From: Mytilus trossulus
Taxonomy: Eukaryota > Mollusca > Bivalvia > Mytilida > Mytilidae
Direction of reading: 5' to 3'
Length of the DNA stretch: 64,000 nt
NCBI RefSeq assembly: GCF_036588685.1
Contig: NC_086380.1
Location: 68,026,180-68,090,179 of the forward strand
Below, piece by piece: positions 12,101 through 21,834 of this stretch. Below the pieces are notes generated by a model. It saw only the letters and a list, made by a program, of their open reading frames with translations. It had not been told where the DNA came from and ran no database searches. Position 1 is the first letter of the stretch, and each line of letters starts with the position of its first letter. The translations under genes and the position numbers were made by a program.

Positions 12101-13313
12101 AGTTGGTATATGTAGTCACAGTGTAAATGTGTTGTAGGAAGACAGATTGGTGAACAGAATTAGGCAGCGACACTTCGTCTTTTGTTTTGTCATGTTTTTT
12201 TAATGAATTGTTTTAAATGTACTGAAAACAAAAACTTCTTTTTTTAACTTTCTAGGTGGAACTACAGATATTACAGCTCATGAAAAAATATCAAGTTCAA
12301 GATTACGAGAATTGATCTTTGCGACAGGAAACAGTTATGGTGGATCCACGGTGGATGATAGGTTCTTACAAATGTTTACCGCCATAGTTGGGCAAGACAT
12401 TATTTCAGATATTAAACAAAACTATCCAATGGCTTACATTGACATTTTCCAAGGGTTCGAACTTGTAAAGCGCAATATTACTACAACAAATTCACAGAAA
12501 GTGAAAGTCAGTATTCCATTATCTGTCTTGGATTTTAAATGTAAACAAGTATTAGGTAAGGACTTCCGGTCTGCTATTGGTGCATCAAAGTTTTCTAGTG
12601 CTATTGAACTTTATGATTCTACAATACATGTTGATGTAGGTTTAATGAAAGCGTTTTTTAATGTGACAATCAACAGTATATTAGATCTTATCAAAACGAG
12701 GCTTCAAGAACCTGCAGTATCTGATGTATCTCAGATACTTCTTGTAGGTGAATTTGCAGAAAGTTCCTTGATGCAAGACAAAGTGAAATCTGAATTTCCT
12801 GATAAAAGAGTTATCGTACCTGAAGCAGCAGGGTTAACTGTTTTAAAAGGGGCTGTTTTATTTGGCCACAACCCGTCCTATGTACAATCCCGTGTAATGC
12901 GATATACATACGGTGTAGGCATTAGCGATGAATTCGATCCAGCTATTCACGATGAAGCACATCTTGTTGTCCAGAAAAATGGTCCGAAGTTAGCAAAGCA
13001 CATTTTTGATGTCATTATCAGAAAGAACCAACTTGTTGATGCCGGTACATCTATTGATAGCGAATATCTAACTATAGACCCCAATCAGAAAACAATGGAA
13101 TTTGAATTGTATTTTTCATCCAATGAAAAACCTGTTTACATAGATGAGACGGACTGTAAGCCCTTGGGATCCGTTATCATTCATTTTCCCGACGTCTGCC
13201 AAGAAGAGAGGGATGTGAAAGTGTCATTTGTTATAGGGAATACAGAATTAGAAGTGAAGGCAGTTGATAAAAAATCAAGACAAACGGTCACAGCAGAATT
13301 CAATTTATTCTAA
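6068..13313 (+). CDS. HSPA12-like Hsp70 family ATPase with N-terminal RanBP2-type zinc finger (seven exons)
   Basis: Proposed exons: 6068-6161, 7146-7229, 8156-8197, 10332-10600, 10921-11139, 11648-11777 and 12256-13313; 1896 nt, 631 aa plus stop, phases matching at every join. Residues 2-21 fit W-x-C-x2-C-x3-N-x6-C-x2-C, a RanBP2-type zinc finger. Residues 84-100 carry the phosphate-1 loop (ALDLGTTYSGFAF), 248-254 LEPEAAS and 277-285 the phosphate-2 GGGTTD; the C-terminal part has the HSPA12-typical 'EAAGLTVLKGAVLFGH' and 'SRVMRYTYGV'. HSPA12 proteins have an Hsp70-like nucleotide-binding fold but lack the classical substrate-binding domain and EEVD tail; none is seen here. The family is expanded in bivalves and linked there to stress and immunity. 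Introns 1 and 2 hold dispersed repeats and MITEs. The 3' four exons are near certain; the 5' three are inferred from splice sites and phase. An acceptor AG at 6055-6056 suggests a further upstream exon. Confidence 0.85.
6166..6355 (+). repeat. Dispersed repeat family B (in intron 1 of the HSPA12-like gene)
   Basis: Order of words: 'gagtgccaatgagacaact', 'accattataggtcaaagt', 'cttcaacacgaagccttggc', 'aatgactagtgtagaaaaat'. Family B shares its head with family A but then diverges. Other copies: 19372-19540, 21835-21965 (-), 39550-39662, 45838-45962, 48625-48830, 61143-61280. The minus-strand frames here are repeat by-products. Confidence 0.8.
7146..7229 (+). other. Second coding exon of the HSPA12-like gene (84 nt, phase 1-1)
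   Basis: Acceptor tttgcttttcag ends at 7145, donor TGTAAATAC follows 7229. Joined in frame it reads VRREHRRADVLKDKKT and so on, a basic linker. No stop occurs in the frame set by exon 1. Confidence 0.55.
7773..8052. mobile_element. MITE, 280 bp, ends TTAAGGTGGTACC
   Basis: Left end TTAAGGTGGTACCTAACACT and right end AGTGTTGGGTACCACCTTAA are inverted repeats of 20 bp with one mismatch. It sits in intron 2 of the HSPA12-like gene. TTAA at both ends parallels the family at 1614-2015 and 33559-33963 but the rest of the termini differ. Confidence 0.8.
8156..8197 (+). other. Third coding exon of the HSPA12-like gene (42 nt, phase 1-1)
   Basis: A micro-exon between aaaactttgcag and the strong donor CGTAAGTAA. 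In the frame carried over from exon 2 it reads SKHGAVSGTTDTAK, a Gly/Ser/Thr-rich linker, and delivers phase 1, exactly what the acceptor ttgacttttacag before 10332 requires. Confidence 0.55.
8548..8627. repeat. Inverted repeat, arms about 31 bp
   Basis: The left arm runs from 'aaaaggcggagctt' through 'gccatggtataacat'; the right arm is its near-perfect complement ending 'gaagctccacctttttt'. It lies in intron 3 of the HSPA12-like gene; transcribed, it would form a stable hairpin. The 91-codon frame over it (8443-8718) is taken as chance. Confidence 0.75.
8698..9192. repeat. 65-bp direct repeats (8698-8762 and 9128-9192) bracketing 365 bp
   Basis: The two 65-bp copies are identical by eye, starting 'tttcattacaaaaagcaata' and ending 'ttttcagactatata', at an offset of 430 bp. 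The segment between shows no inverted ends and no repeat identity I recognise except a short 'acccgcgatatcacgggt' palindrome at 9101-9118. A tandem duplication with later loss in one copy, or recombination, would explain it. Confidence 0.85.
9193..9945. other. Intron 3 sequence, nothing recognised
   Basis: No exon-like frame in phase with the flanking exons, and no repeat structure seen. A 62-codon minus-strand frame (9704-9892) has no recognisable content. Confidence 0.4.
9946..10040. mobile_element. Foldback MITE, 95 bp
   Basis: ATATACCATG at the left pairs with CATGGTATAT at the right; inner arms 'ttaacatatttaaacaaac' and 'gtttgtttaaatatgttaa' are perfect complements around a centre at 'tcatccttcggattc'. 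Same architecture as 3930-4092. Confidence 0.8.
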
Positions 13314-13744
13314 CATTTATATGATATTGGACGATCATTTTTTGTTCTGTGTATAGGATTTGGAAAGAACAGAAAAATGAGTGAATATAAAAAAAATATC
13401 CAATCCACTCTGAAAAACAAATGGTCGTCTTAAGTCGAAAAAGCGTTATATTTGTTTATGTTTTAATATACAAGTTTATATTCACAGGCTATATGTAGTA
13501 GAAATTTTTAACAATTTAAGAATGATTTGCGTCTGAGGAACAAGTCATGAACAGTACTGAACATCATGGACAGGTGCAACCAAATGCAGAGGGTTTAATT
13601 GTATTAATAAGTTCCAACCCTCACCTTTATCTGAAACAATAGGGTTATATCACAACATATAAATGCACACTATAAAATATCAATTTAAATGGATTTACTC
13701 AATCAAAAGACGTATTAACACAAGTGAACATACACTTTTTAACG

Positions 13745-13750
13745 AATAAA
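13745..13750 (+). terminator. Candidate polyadenylation signal of the HSPA12-like gene
   Basis: AATAAA about 430 bp after the stop codon at 13313, before the next repeat begins. No nearer canonical AATAAA is present on the plus strand in the 3' flank. Confidence 0.4.
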
Positions 13751-13816
13751 ATCGAATTTGAATTATACATGAAGTGCTTTAATTGCTGATATTTTTCTAC
13801 TAGATGTGTGACTTTT

Positions 13817-14390
13817 TAGCTCACCTGTTCCAAAAGGGCCAATTCAGCTTCTCGCATCACTTGGCGTCCGTCGTCGTTCGTTAACTTTTACTCAACTCTT
13901 CCCCTCTAGAACTACTAGACCAAATTAAACCAAGTTGAAACTTGGCCGAAATCATCCTTTGATATGGTATCTAGTTTAAAGAATGTTTCCGATGAAACCG
14001 CCCATCAACCAATATGACCGCCATGGCTAAAAATTGAACATAATGATAACATGCAGTTTTGGCTTATATATCTCTGTCAGAAACTATATACATATACTAA
14101 AGTATATAGCATTTACAGCAATTTTGACGGATTAAAAATGTTTTTATCAGGTCAAGATCTATCTGCCCTGAAATTTTTAGATGGATCAGACAACCTGTTA
14201 ATGGGTTGCTACCCCTGAATCGGTAATTTAAAGGAAATTTTCAGTTATTATTATATCTTGATATTATGATAGAAAGACATAAACTCACTCATATGATAAA
14301 CTGTAAGAAGCAAACTTTTTCTCCAAAGTAAGATCTACAAAAAGGGTATATGACCAAAATGGTTGCTGTCCTAATATAATCTTTGACATT
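13817..14390 (+). repeat. Dispersed bivalve repeat, 'agctcacctg' family
   Basis: Starts 'tttagctcacctgttccaaa' and runs through 'cacttggcgtccgtcgtcgt', 'gaccgccatggctaaaaatt', 'ggtcaagatctatctgccct' and 'ctgtaagaagcaaacttttt'. I recognise this word order as a high-copy repeat of bivalve genomes. It follows the HSPA12-like gene directly and has no open frame. Confidence 0.7.
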
Positions 14391-14394
14391 TTGT

Positions 14395-14525
14395 AAATGA
14401 TAAGGATTTTTCTACCCAAGGATTAGATTACTTAACTTCGTTCTTTATTTGACTTTTTTTTAACTTATCTTATTCGAGCGTCACTGAAGATTTTTTGAGG
14501 ACCTAACTCTTGTCTGGCATACATT
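14395..14525 (+). repeat. Hammerhead-associated repeat, degenerate copy
   Basis: Contains 'aaggatttttctacccaagg' then 'ttcgagcgtcactgaaga' and 'ttgtctggcata'. The position expected to hold the hammerhead core is disrupted (CTGAAGA, no GAAA). Relic of the same family as 5400-5620. Confidence 0.5.
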
Positions 14526-15059
14526 ATTTAAATCGTGGTATCTTTTGATCTCTAAATATCTTTTAATATATATATTGGTTCTTTTCGTGAGAGTATGTTC
14601 AGGGATATTGTATTTACAAAACTTTTGAAAATAAAGTAAACCTAATTTTGGTGTAGAATATGTAGATTGACTCAAGGTCTAAAACCACTAACTAATAGCC
14701 CCATTGCTTTCTGAGTAAAATTCTGCGATTTCAAGCATTAATTGCTACTGTTTAAAAGTGGCAGGTATTTCATGTCAAAGCTATACCTTATCCAAACTAC
14801 TGCTGAAAAAAATCAACATTACTATAATTGCATATACGGGAATACTGGTTCCCGGAAGTTTGATAGTACAAAACAAGTACTTTTAATTTGAACAACATAA
14901 CAGGGCAAATGTACAGTAAGTCCCGTTAGATTTTATTTGATAGCAAAACTACCCAAACATTTCACCTATTGACAAGGATACAGTTATGCATAGGTACTAT
15001 TTTGTTTAGAATGTGTACTACTTTCTTGAATGTTCTTTCGGACCGGGTCTAAATTAGTG

Positions 15060-16235
15060 TTTTTTTACCTTGATACCGCAGTCTCACTTGGCCACGATCG
15101 CATTTCGATCTGTGAAAATCTAAACATTTTGACGATTGTTGTGCGATCTTGCAGAACGCAGTAAGGTCGAGGTATGGTCGTGGTGAGGTCTTCGTGATCG
15201 TGATGAGCTTGGCCATCTTTGAACATGTTCATGACAATCGTGGTGCGGTCGTTGTGATATCAGGTCATAGTAGAAGCGTAGTGAGAGCGCATAAAAAGGT
15301 CGTGTAAGGACTGGTCTACGTCCTCAATACGACCATCACGTTCATACCGCGACACAAACGCACTTCCGCTACGACTATCACACGTTTATACCACGCTGTT
15401 CAAGACTGTAGGACGATTTTAGCACGCCCATGCCATCCTAATCACACTCGTCTTACGACCCGACTACGTTCATATTACGATCATCATATTCATTTTCATT
15501 GTCTTATAAAATTGATAAAAGCTCTCCAGCTATAAGTATTAATTTGGACCTCTTGTCCTTTGTCTCAAACGGCTTACCCATTCTTGATACATCTGTGTCA
15601 TCCTTACTATTGTCTACTAAAGCATCGACATTTGATCTTGATGGACCAGCATTAAGTTGTGATTCAGGTTGAAGTGGTCGGTTCGACATATATCTTCTAG
15701 GTCATGATTCTTTACTATCAGATCACCTTCAGTCTGCTACTACCTCTTCCCTTATATTACCCTTACGTGGATTTTGGTTTCCGAGAAACTCTACGCATCA
15801 ATGAAAAGTAGAAGCAATGATACAGTATTGTTATGGAACACGATGTTGACGTTCAAAACTTGTTATTGTTGGGAGCGTAATAATAAGACCGTGTTGTATG
15901 GTCGTGGTAAGAGCGTGCACGTGCTATACTCGCAGTAGAAGCGTGGTACGCCGGATCGTGTTGCAATCGGACGGATTTTTGTATGGTCGTAGTGAGATCG
16001 TGATTTTCGTAGTAAGGTCGCAGAAAAAGCATGGTTAGAACTTGACTCGAGAACGTGGTATAATCGTAGCGGGATCGTTGTAGAAGCGTGATGAGGACGT
16101 ATAGTGAGTGGCAACATGATTGAAACGAAAAAAATTCAATATTGTTTATGCTGCTCATACTGCGAGGTCACCACGATCTGAATTTATTTTTGATCGCGGT
16201 GAGAGTGGTGCGGTCGTGGTCTATTGGGACTGGGG
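15060..16235. repeat. Degenerate GTCGTGG-rich array with an inversion, flanking a short unique segment
   Basis: From 15170 to about 15320 the plus strand repeats variants of 'ggtcgtggtgaggtc'; from about 15325 to 15480 the complementary sense appears ('acgaccatcacgttcata'); from 15880 to 16230 the plus-sense variant returns ('gtcgtagtgagatcgtgat'). Units are short, roughly 15-20 bp, and poorly conserved. The stretch 15490-15760 between the blocks is different in composition and holds a 61-codon minus-strand frame. The overlapping minus-strand frames 15853-16158 just read the array. Confidence 0.6.
15504..15689 (-). CDS. Possible small ORF or exon (61 codons), unidentified
   Basis: ATG-started frame with hydrophilic, charged composition (many S, D, K), no membrane segment, and a possible donor GGTAAGC after codon 37. 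It sits between two GTCGTGG-rich blocks. I cannot assign it; it may be part of a mobile element's gag-like region or a chance frame. Confidence 0.2.
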   Translation of the reverse strand: MSNRPLQPESQLNAGPSRSNVDALVDNSKDDTDVSRMGKPFETKDKRSKLILIAGELLSIL

Positions 16236-16398
16236 CTTTTACTGGTATTTGAAACAAATCAATCAAACAAGGGTTTAAGAACTTTGTTAAATAAAATTAA
16301 ATAGCAAACTTGAGTTTCAATATTATTGTTTACATATATAAAATCTACTTATTTTTTTTATGAACGTATCGGAACAATATATATCCACTTTCCTCTCA

Positions 16399-17544
16399 CC
16401 CGTATGAAATAATCCAGGTGGAATGTACACGGAATATAGTAGGAATATTGGTCTGAATTCCTGCCAGAAAAGAGTGATATTCCAGTCAGACAGTAGTGGG
16501 AATCCACACGGAAAATGGCCGAAAAAATTTAGATCTACCAGGAATATGCAAATTAGCAGGAACAGTTTGGTAGGAAAATAAAATTCCTACTAGAAAACCT
16601 AGTAGGAATTTTTCAAAATTTCACCCAGAAAAAAAATGTCTGGTAGGAATCTAAAAATATACAAAATGTAAGTGTATATTCACAAATATACAACTGGGTC
16701 AATGATTTAGGTTTGAATCTCAACTTCAAAATATAAAGGAAAATGGACTTTTGAAATGTATAAGGAAACGGCAATATATGCAAGCTAGATATTTTGAAAT
16801 AAACAAATATGAGAAAAGCCAAAACTATGCCTAGTTGAAATTTAAGAGTTATGAACAAATAATGAGTAAAATTTTGCACTATTGTTGGGTTAATTGATAA
16901 CTTAATATGTTGGCAGGCAGATAAAAAAAAATCATCTTGAATGTATAAGAATTACCTTGAGTCTTCATAAGCTATATGTTCTTACATTTCAATATTGCAG
17001 TTGTGTGACCCTAGCTTGCAGCATTGTGTTCCAACACAACTTTTCATTCTTTTCCCCTCCAACTTTTGAATATGTGAACTGGAACTTGTTTGCATGTAAT
17101 ACTGCAAAATGTGTGTTTCTAGCAAACAGGAATCCAGTACAAGATAATTACAGGTAGAAAGACTTTCTGGTAGGAATCTAAAAATTGAACCTAGTAGGAA
17201 TTTTGTACAAGTAGTAGGAAAATAAATAATCAAATCAGATTTTTAAAACAGAAAAAAATCCATACAGACTTTTAAGATTCCATCTAGGTAGTAGGATTTT
17301 GGTAGTAGGAATATAAAAAAATCCAGTCAGAATTTTGTTCATTTTCCATGTCCGTCTACTTTCTATATGGAATCTTTAATTCCAATCTAATTGAAATATT
17401 GATCTCTGATTACGTTATACTACTCATATGTAGTATAACGTAATCAGAGATCAATACTTTAATTAGATTGCTTTAATTTTAAGTAGATTCCTACTTCATT
17501 CTTACAAGTGTCTAGGTGAAATCCTACTACATATTTCATACGGG
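16399..17544. mobile_element. 1146-bp element with 13-bp terminal inverted repeats and many 'agtaggaat' motifs
   Basis: Left end CCCGTATGAAATA (16399-16411) and right end TATTTCATACGGG (17532-17544) are perfect inverted repeats. Inside, the words 'gtaggaat', 'taggaatt' and 'ggtaggaatct' occur well over ten times in both spaced and clustered form, and an 88-bp palindrome sits near the right end. No coding frame longer than about 88 codons is present. No target-site duplication was found in the immediate flanks. Confidence 0.6.
17383..17470. repeat. Near-perfect 88-bp palindrome
   Basis: The arm 'caatctaattgaaatatt' then 'gatctctgattacgttat' is mirrored on the other side of a centre at 'actcatatgtag' (near 17427), with two mismatches. 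A diverged relative with the words 'cttcatatgagtataa' and 'aatcagagatct' occurs at 23305-23360, so this palindrome is a mobile module. Confidence 0.85.
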
Positions 17545-17582
17545 CTACGCAAATGGAAGCTTTCGATGATTTAATTTTATTT

Positions 17583-17902
17583 ACAGGAAATGGAAGTTGA
17601 AGGTGTGGTCGGAAGAGAATGAAGCCGAACGCGGAAATAAAAAAACAACCAAAGAATACAAATGCAATCAGAATAAGTTAACCACAAAATGGCCCAGTAT
17701 TATCCATAGCATACGAGATCTCACACTATGGACCATTTTTATGTGTTTCATGCTCTTCATAATTCGTAGCCGATTCTCTGTTACGAGCTCACCAGAAAGT
17801 AAAACACGGAGATGGTTTAATCTGCAGACATTGTTCGAAGACCGGAGTAGACCAGGTCTGGCATATATTTTTTTGGTTGTAATGCAACACTGGCATTTCT
17901 AG
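17583..17902 (+). CDS. Possible exon with one membrane segment, unidentified
   Basis: A frame open from a candidate acceptor (ttttatttacag, about 17586) to a TAG at 17900-17902. It has no ATG near the start; the first part is Lys/Glu/Asn-rich and then a hydrophobic stretch (LWTIFMCFMLFII). No family is recognised. Chance frame is a real alternative. Confidence 0.2.
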
Positions 17903-18348
17903 TAACAGGAACTGTCACCCGTTCTTCCATAGTTTGTGTAGTCTTCGAGAAAAAAAAATACGGAAAACTAGTGGTACCCTATGGAAAATGCATTACGAAT
18001 AATTGCGCTCTTGTAACCTGCACGTAAGCCGTTCCTTATTAAAAATTATGGTTAATGAAGCTGCATTATCGCAAGGTTGTACGGTGTACTATTTTCTGCA
18101 TTTCTAAAATAACCTATAACATGTATAAGTTATAGCCGTTATCTTTTTAAATATGCTCTACTATATAATCTGTAATCTATTTTAAACTATTGATCGTCGG
18201 TCATGTGTTTGTTTTGTAAACGACAAGACTTAGTACATTATGTGCAAGTGCAGTAGTTTTTTAAGCATTAATTCAAGATAACTTCGGTATTCTGTGGGGA
18301 AACTGAAATACATATCTTAAGGTAAAACCTTTTGTATATATATATATA

Positions 18349-18487
18349 CGGGACGGCTGCAGTGCAGGCGATTTGGTGTCACGATATCACAGTAGCATGG
18401 GTTCGAATCCCGGCGAGGGAAGAACCAAAAATTTGCGAAAGCAAATTTACAGATCTAACATTGTTAGGTTGAGGTTTAGACGAGTTA
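18349..18487 (+). mobile_element. SINE copy, tRNA-derived, flanked by TA microsatellites
   Basis: Matches the SINE core of the 1-1114 array from 'cgggacggctgcagtgcagg' to 'ggtttagacgagtta', including a perfect box B (ggttcgaatcc). Box A and the sequence 5' of it are missing: the copy starts directly after a (TA) run and ends in another (TA) run. It is therefore 5'-truncated. Confidence 0.85.
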
Positions 18488-18904
18488 TATATATATATAC
18501 ATACATGTATACATGTAATATGCTAGAAACGAAAGTAGATACATGTAACCATGGTATAAAATTAAAATGGTTGCCTTTGTCTTTCTATGATCATAAACAA
18601 GTAAATTGCGAATAAATAAGGCATACTAATTCGGTGTTTAAATACAGTTTGATCATGGTTTTTCTCTCACTTTTTCTCTCTCGCAAGAACTGGTCTTCTA
18701 GCTCTACATTTTATTTTAATCATAATACAAGTACAAATACAGATTAAGGAAATTTGAAAACGGGAATCGGAGTGCCTAGAATAGACAACGTTTAATATGT
18801 AACAACTACAAGCCTTAGTAGTTAAACCTAAATGTACATGTAGCTAGCTCCATAAGCAGGGCCAACTGAGACACTCAAAACAGGAAATTGACATTTTATG
18901 ACAC

Positions 18905-19042
18905 GAAGGAAAAGTACTTATAAACAAAAATGATATTGCTAACTGTTTAAATGATCATTTTAGCACAGTAGGTGAGAAGCTTATATCAAATTCCACCACA
19001 GTTTTAAATCTAAAAGTACAGAGAAATGTCAAAACGCACTGA
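18905..19042 (+). pseudogene. Fragment of a non-LTR retrotransposon ORF (endonuclease-RT linker)
   Basis: A 45-codon frame containing NDIANCLNDHFSTVGEKL, a motif I associate with CR1/jockey-type LINEs just before the reverse transcriptase ('ia..fn.yf..vg'). It ends in TGA and no further RT sequence follows, so only a fragment remains. It is too short to be in a standard ORF listing. Confidence 0.55.
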
Positions 19043-19371
19043 ATTGATAATCAAAAATAATTGGCCAAACCATTAAGAGGAGAGCACGGGGGGAAATATT
19101 TAACTTTTATATAAAGTCTTAAAACTTTATACCGGTCATACATACTATAGTTATTATGAAATTTTACAAGGAAGTACTCGTGCATCCTTTCTTCGAAAAT
19201 TATGAGTATTTCAAAAAATATCAAAATAAATTATAAATATAATTACATTTGACTGCTTCTTGTTAGTATAATTAAGCAATTGAAGATTACATTATAAAAC
19301 GGTTCAATAAATAATTACGAACAATATTTTATGTAACACTCCACAGATAGAAAATAAAAATAAAATTCAAC

Positions 19372-19540
19372 CTCAATAACAATATATAAAAGTAAGCCAT
19401 TATAGGTCAATGTACGGCCTTCAACACGGAGCCTTGGCTCACACCGAACAACAAAAAGCAAGCTATAAAGACCCCCAAAAATTACTAGTGTAAAACCATT
19501 CAAACGGGAAAACCAACGGTCTAATAATTAATGGCTGCTT
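19372..19540 (+). repeat. Dispersed repeat family B, 5'-truncated
   Basis: Holds 'ccattataggtcaatgtacg', 'cttcaacacggagccttggc', 'ttactagtgtaaaaccattc' and 'aaccaacggtctaat'. It lacks the 'gccaatgagacaact' head. It lies 230 bp upstream of the TRIM-type coding exon. Confidence 0.8.
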
Positions 19541-19771
19541 ACATCGAATATTAACCTAACCTTCAGTTAAGATTTTGTCAAAACGGACAGATATTCCTAC
19601 ATGTCCTGCAATAAATTAGTACTAGTACATGTACGACTTATCTTTTTTTTTTATTTATAAGTGGTTTTATGCATATCAGCCCTGACTTTAACTTTTAATT
19701 TGAAATAAGAAAACAATAAGTATAAGAAAATGTGTGATTATTTGTATTTGTTTTCTTTTCAGAGCCTAAAC

Positions 19772-21460
19772 ATGACCTCATCAATTTCACAGTTATGTAC
19801 CCTTTGTCAGGATGACGACATGTCTATTGCGGCATTGACATGGTGTACAGATTGTGAAACATTTCTTTGCTCGGATTGCGATAGATATCACGGGAGAATA
19901 AAATCAACCAAACACCATAAAATGTTGTCCATAGAAGATTATTGTCAGCTGCCTGAATTTATTCTTCAAACCGGAAATAGATGTCGTGAGCATGATAAAA
20001 AGTACAAACTCTATTGCTCATTCCACGCATGCGCGTGTTGTTTCCAGTGCTTTACAGAAAGTCATCCGAACTGCAAAGAAATTAAACAACTGTCGGATGT
20101 TTTGAAGAATGTGAAGTCGTCTGCTTCTGTTTCGAGATTAGAAAGCGATTTGTCAGATCTGAAAGAGAATTTTGAAAACATAACTAGAAGTTTGAAAGAA
20201 CGCATAACGGTTATGCAAAGCCAGAAGGCATCGGCATTAAAAGAAATAAAGCGTTCACGGAAAAGCATTAATGAATATGTGGACAAAATAGAGCAAAAAA
20301 TGGTCAACGACTTAAACATTGAACATTCAAAAGTGGAAAAAAATACCGAAAAAATGATAATCCAAGTTAGAATCAAACTGGAACAAGTTGTGCAATTGCA
20401 ACTGAATTTTTCAAAATTGATCAAATTTGCAACCGAAATGCAAACGTACGAAGGGCTTAAGCAAATGGAAAACACTTCTACAAACGAAGCTAAGTATATA
20501 GAAACTTTAAACAAATCGGGTGACCTCAACGATGTCAGTCTAGTGGTAGACTTTTCACCAGATCTATATGCAGTTCTTCAAGAAGTAAAGTCAATGGGGA
20601 AAGTATCGATTACCTCTAAAAAGAGTAATTTAAAATTAAAAGTTGGTCAAAACAGTCAAGCTCAGCTTTTATTTCAAATGATAAAACCAATTGATGAAAT
20701 GGAAGCAGTGCTGAAAAAGACTTTCAGTTTACCAAATGATACAAGAAGTATATGCATTACAAGTTGTAGCATCATATCAGAAGGTCAGCTGGTATTTGCG
20801 GATCAGAATAACGAAAGTTTGATTTTGTGTGACAAAAATGGCGTGTACGTTAGGAACATTTTGAAATTTTCGAATTATCCGTCTGATGTTTGCCACATCA
20901 GAAACAATGTAGTCGCTGTAACATTACCTGACGCGCATCAAATTGTGATAGTTGATGTAGAAACAAATAGAATAGGTCATACTTTTAAAGTGAAGTCTAA
21001 ATGTTACGGTGTTTACTACGATGGAAACACAATTTCGGTTAGACTTCCGGAAGAAAATTCTGTCGTTATTCTAAGCATGATCGACGGCAGTGTAAAACAC
21101 ACGATATCCATACCGGGAATAAATGTGAATCGTTTTTCGGGTTTTAACCAGAACCGTGTCTTCATAAATTGGAAGAAGCATGAGGTTCTTTGCTACAACG
21201 GCAATAGCCTAATCTGGAAATGTAACGAAAACATCAAAGATCCCTCTGGCATTAAAATCGATAAAAATGGACTTATCTACATTGCATGCGACCAAAGCAG
21301 CAAAATCGTAATCGTTAGTAGTGATGGCAAATCGAGTAGACAATTGTTGTCCTATGATGACGGAATCCGCAATCCGTGGGCAATTGATATTGACAGAGAG
21401 ACTTCAACACTTCTTGTTGCTAATCGAGATGGGGCAACAATTTTCCTTTACCAACTTTAA
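19772..21460 (+). CDS. TRIM-like protein: two B-boxes, coiled coil, NHL-type beta-propeller (no RING)
   Basis: 562 aa in one exon. B-box 1 covers residues 9-49 (C9, C12, C25, C28, C33, C36, H40, H48/H49 as metal ligands); B-box 2 covers 71-101 (C71, H74, C82, H85, C90, C93, H98, C101). Residues about 103-250 are charged heptad-like and probably coiled coil; about 330-560 show repeated 'GIKIDKNGLIYIACD'-like units of an NHL/6-bladed propeller. RING is absent, so a ubiquitin-ligase role is doubtful; members may act as scaffolds or through a partner. Such B-box/NHL proteins (TRIM56/71/45-like in annotation pipelines) are greatly expanded in bivalves and thought to take part in innate immunity. 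I chose the ATG at 19772 because tttgttttcttttcag ends at 19762: the in-frame ATG at 19730 lies in the presumed intron, and a non-coding 5' exon lies upstream. Confidence 0.9.
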   Translation: MTSSISQLCTLCQDDDMSIAALTWCTDCETFLCSDCDRYHGRIKSTKHHKMLSIEDYCQLPEFILQTGNRCREHDKKYKLYCSFHACACCFQCFTESHPNCKEIKQLSDVLKNVKSSASVSRLESDLSDLKENFENITRSLKERITVMQSQKASALKEIKRSRKSINEYVDKIEQKMVNDLNIEHSKVEKNTEKMIIQVRIKLEQVVQLQLNFSKLIKFATEMQTYEGLKQMENTSTNEAKYIETLNKSGDLNDVSLVVDFSPDLYAVLQEVKSMGKVSITSKKSNLKLKVGQNSQAQLLFQMIKPIDEMEAVLKKTFSLPNDTRSICITSCSIISEGQLVFADQNNESLILCDKNGVYVRNILKFSNYPSDVCHIRNNVVAVTLPDAHQIVIVDVETNRIGHTFKVKSKCYGVYYDGNTISVRLPEENSVVILSMIDGSVKHTISIPGINVNRFSGFNQNRVFINWKKHEVLCYNGNSLIWKCNENIKDPSGIKIDKNGLIYIACDQSSKIVIVSSDGKSSRQLLSYDDGIRNPWAIDIDRETSTLLVANRDGATIFLYQL

Positions 21461-21834
21461 ATTATAAAGAACAATTTCATTTTTGTGTAGGATGTCCTTA
21501 AAAAAACCTGAAGAGGTGTCCGTATCAAGAAATGGTTATCTTCATTTATGCACGAATTTATACTTAACTTTTTAAAAGTACTCGATACTAAGTCTTGATT
21601 AAAACTGTGTATGCATAAAGAGAGATGATATGGAAACGTTAGTAAGACAGCAATCCAACAACACAGCCGAAAAGTAAAAGACCTCATCATACAGTCATCA
21701 ACAACGTAACAGACAAATATTTACACAAAATGCCAATGTCAATAGGTCAGAGTGTCATTTTGAATCTTGACTTTTGACATTTGTTGTGCCAATATTGGGG
21801 TACATTATTTTCGGAGCCCTTTGTTGCTTGCTCC

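Noticed and set aside
20062..20529. 155-codon minus-strand ORF within the TRIM-like gene
   Set aside because: Antisense shadow of the coiled-coil region.
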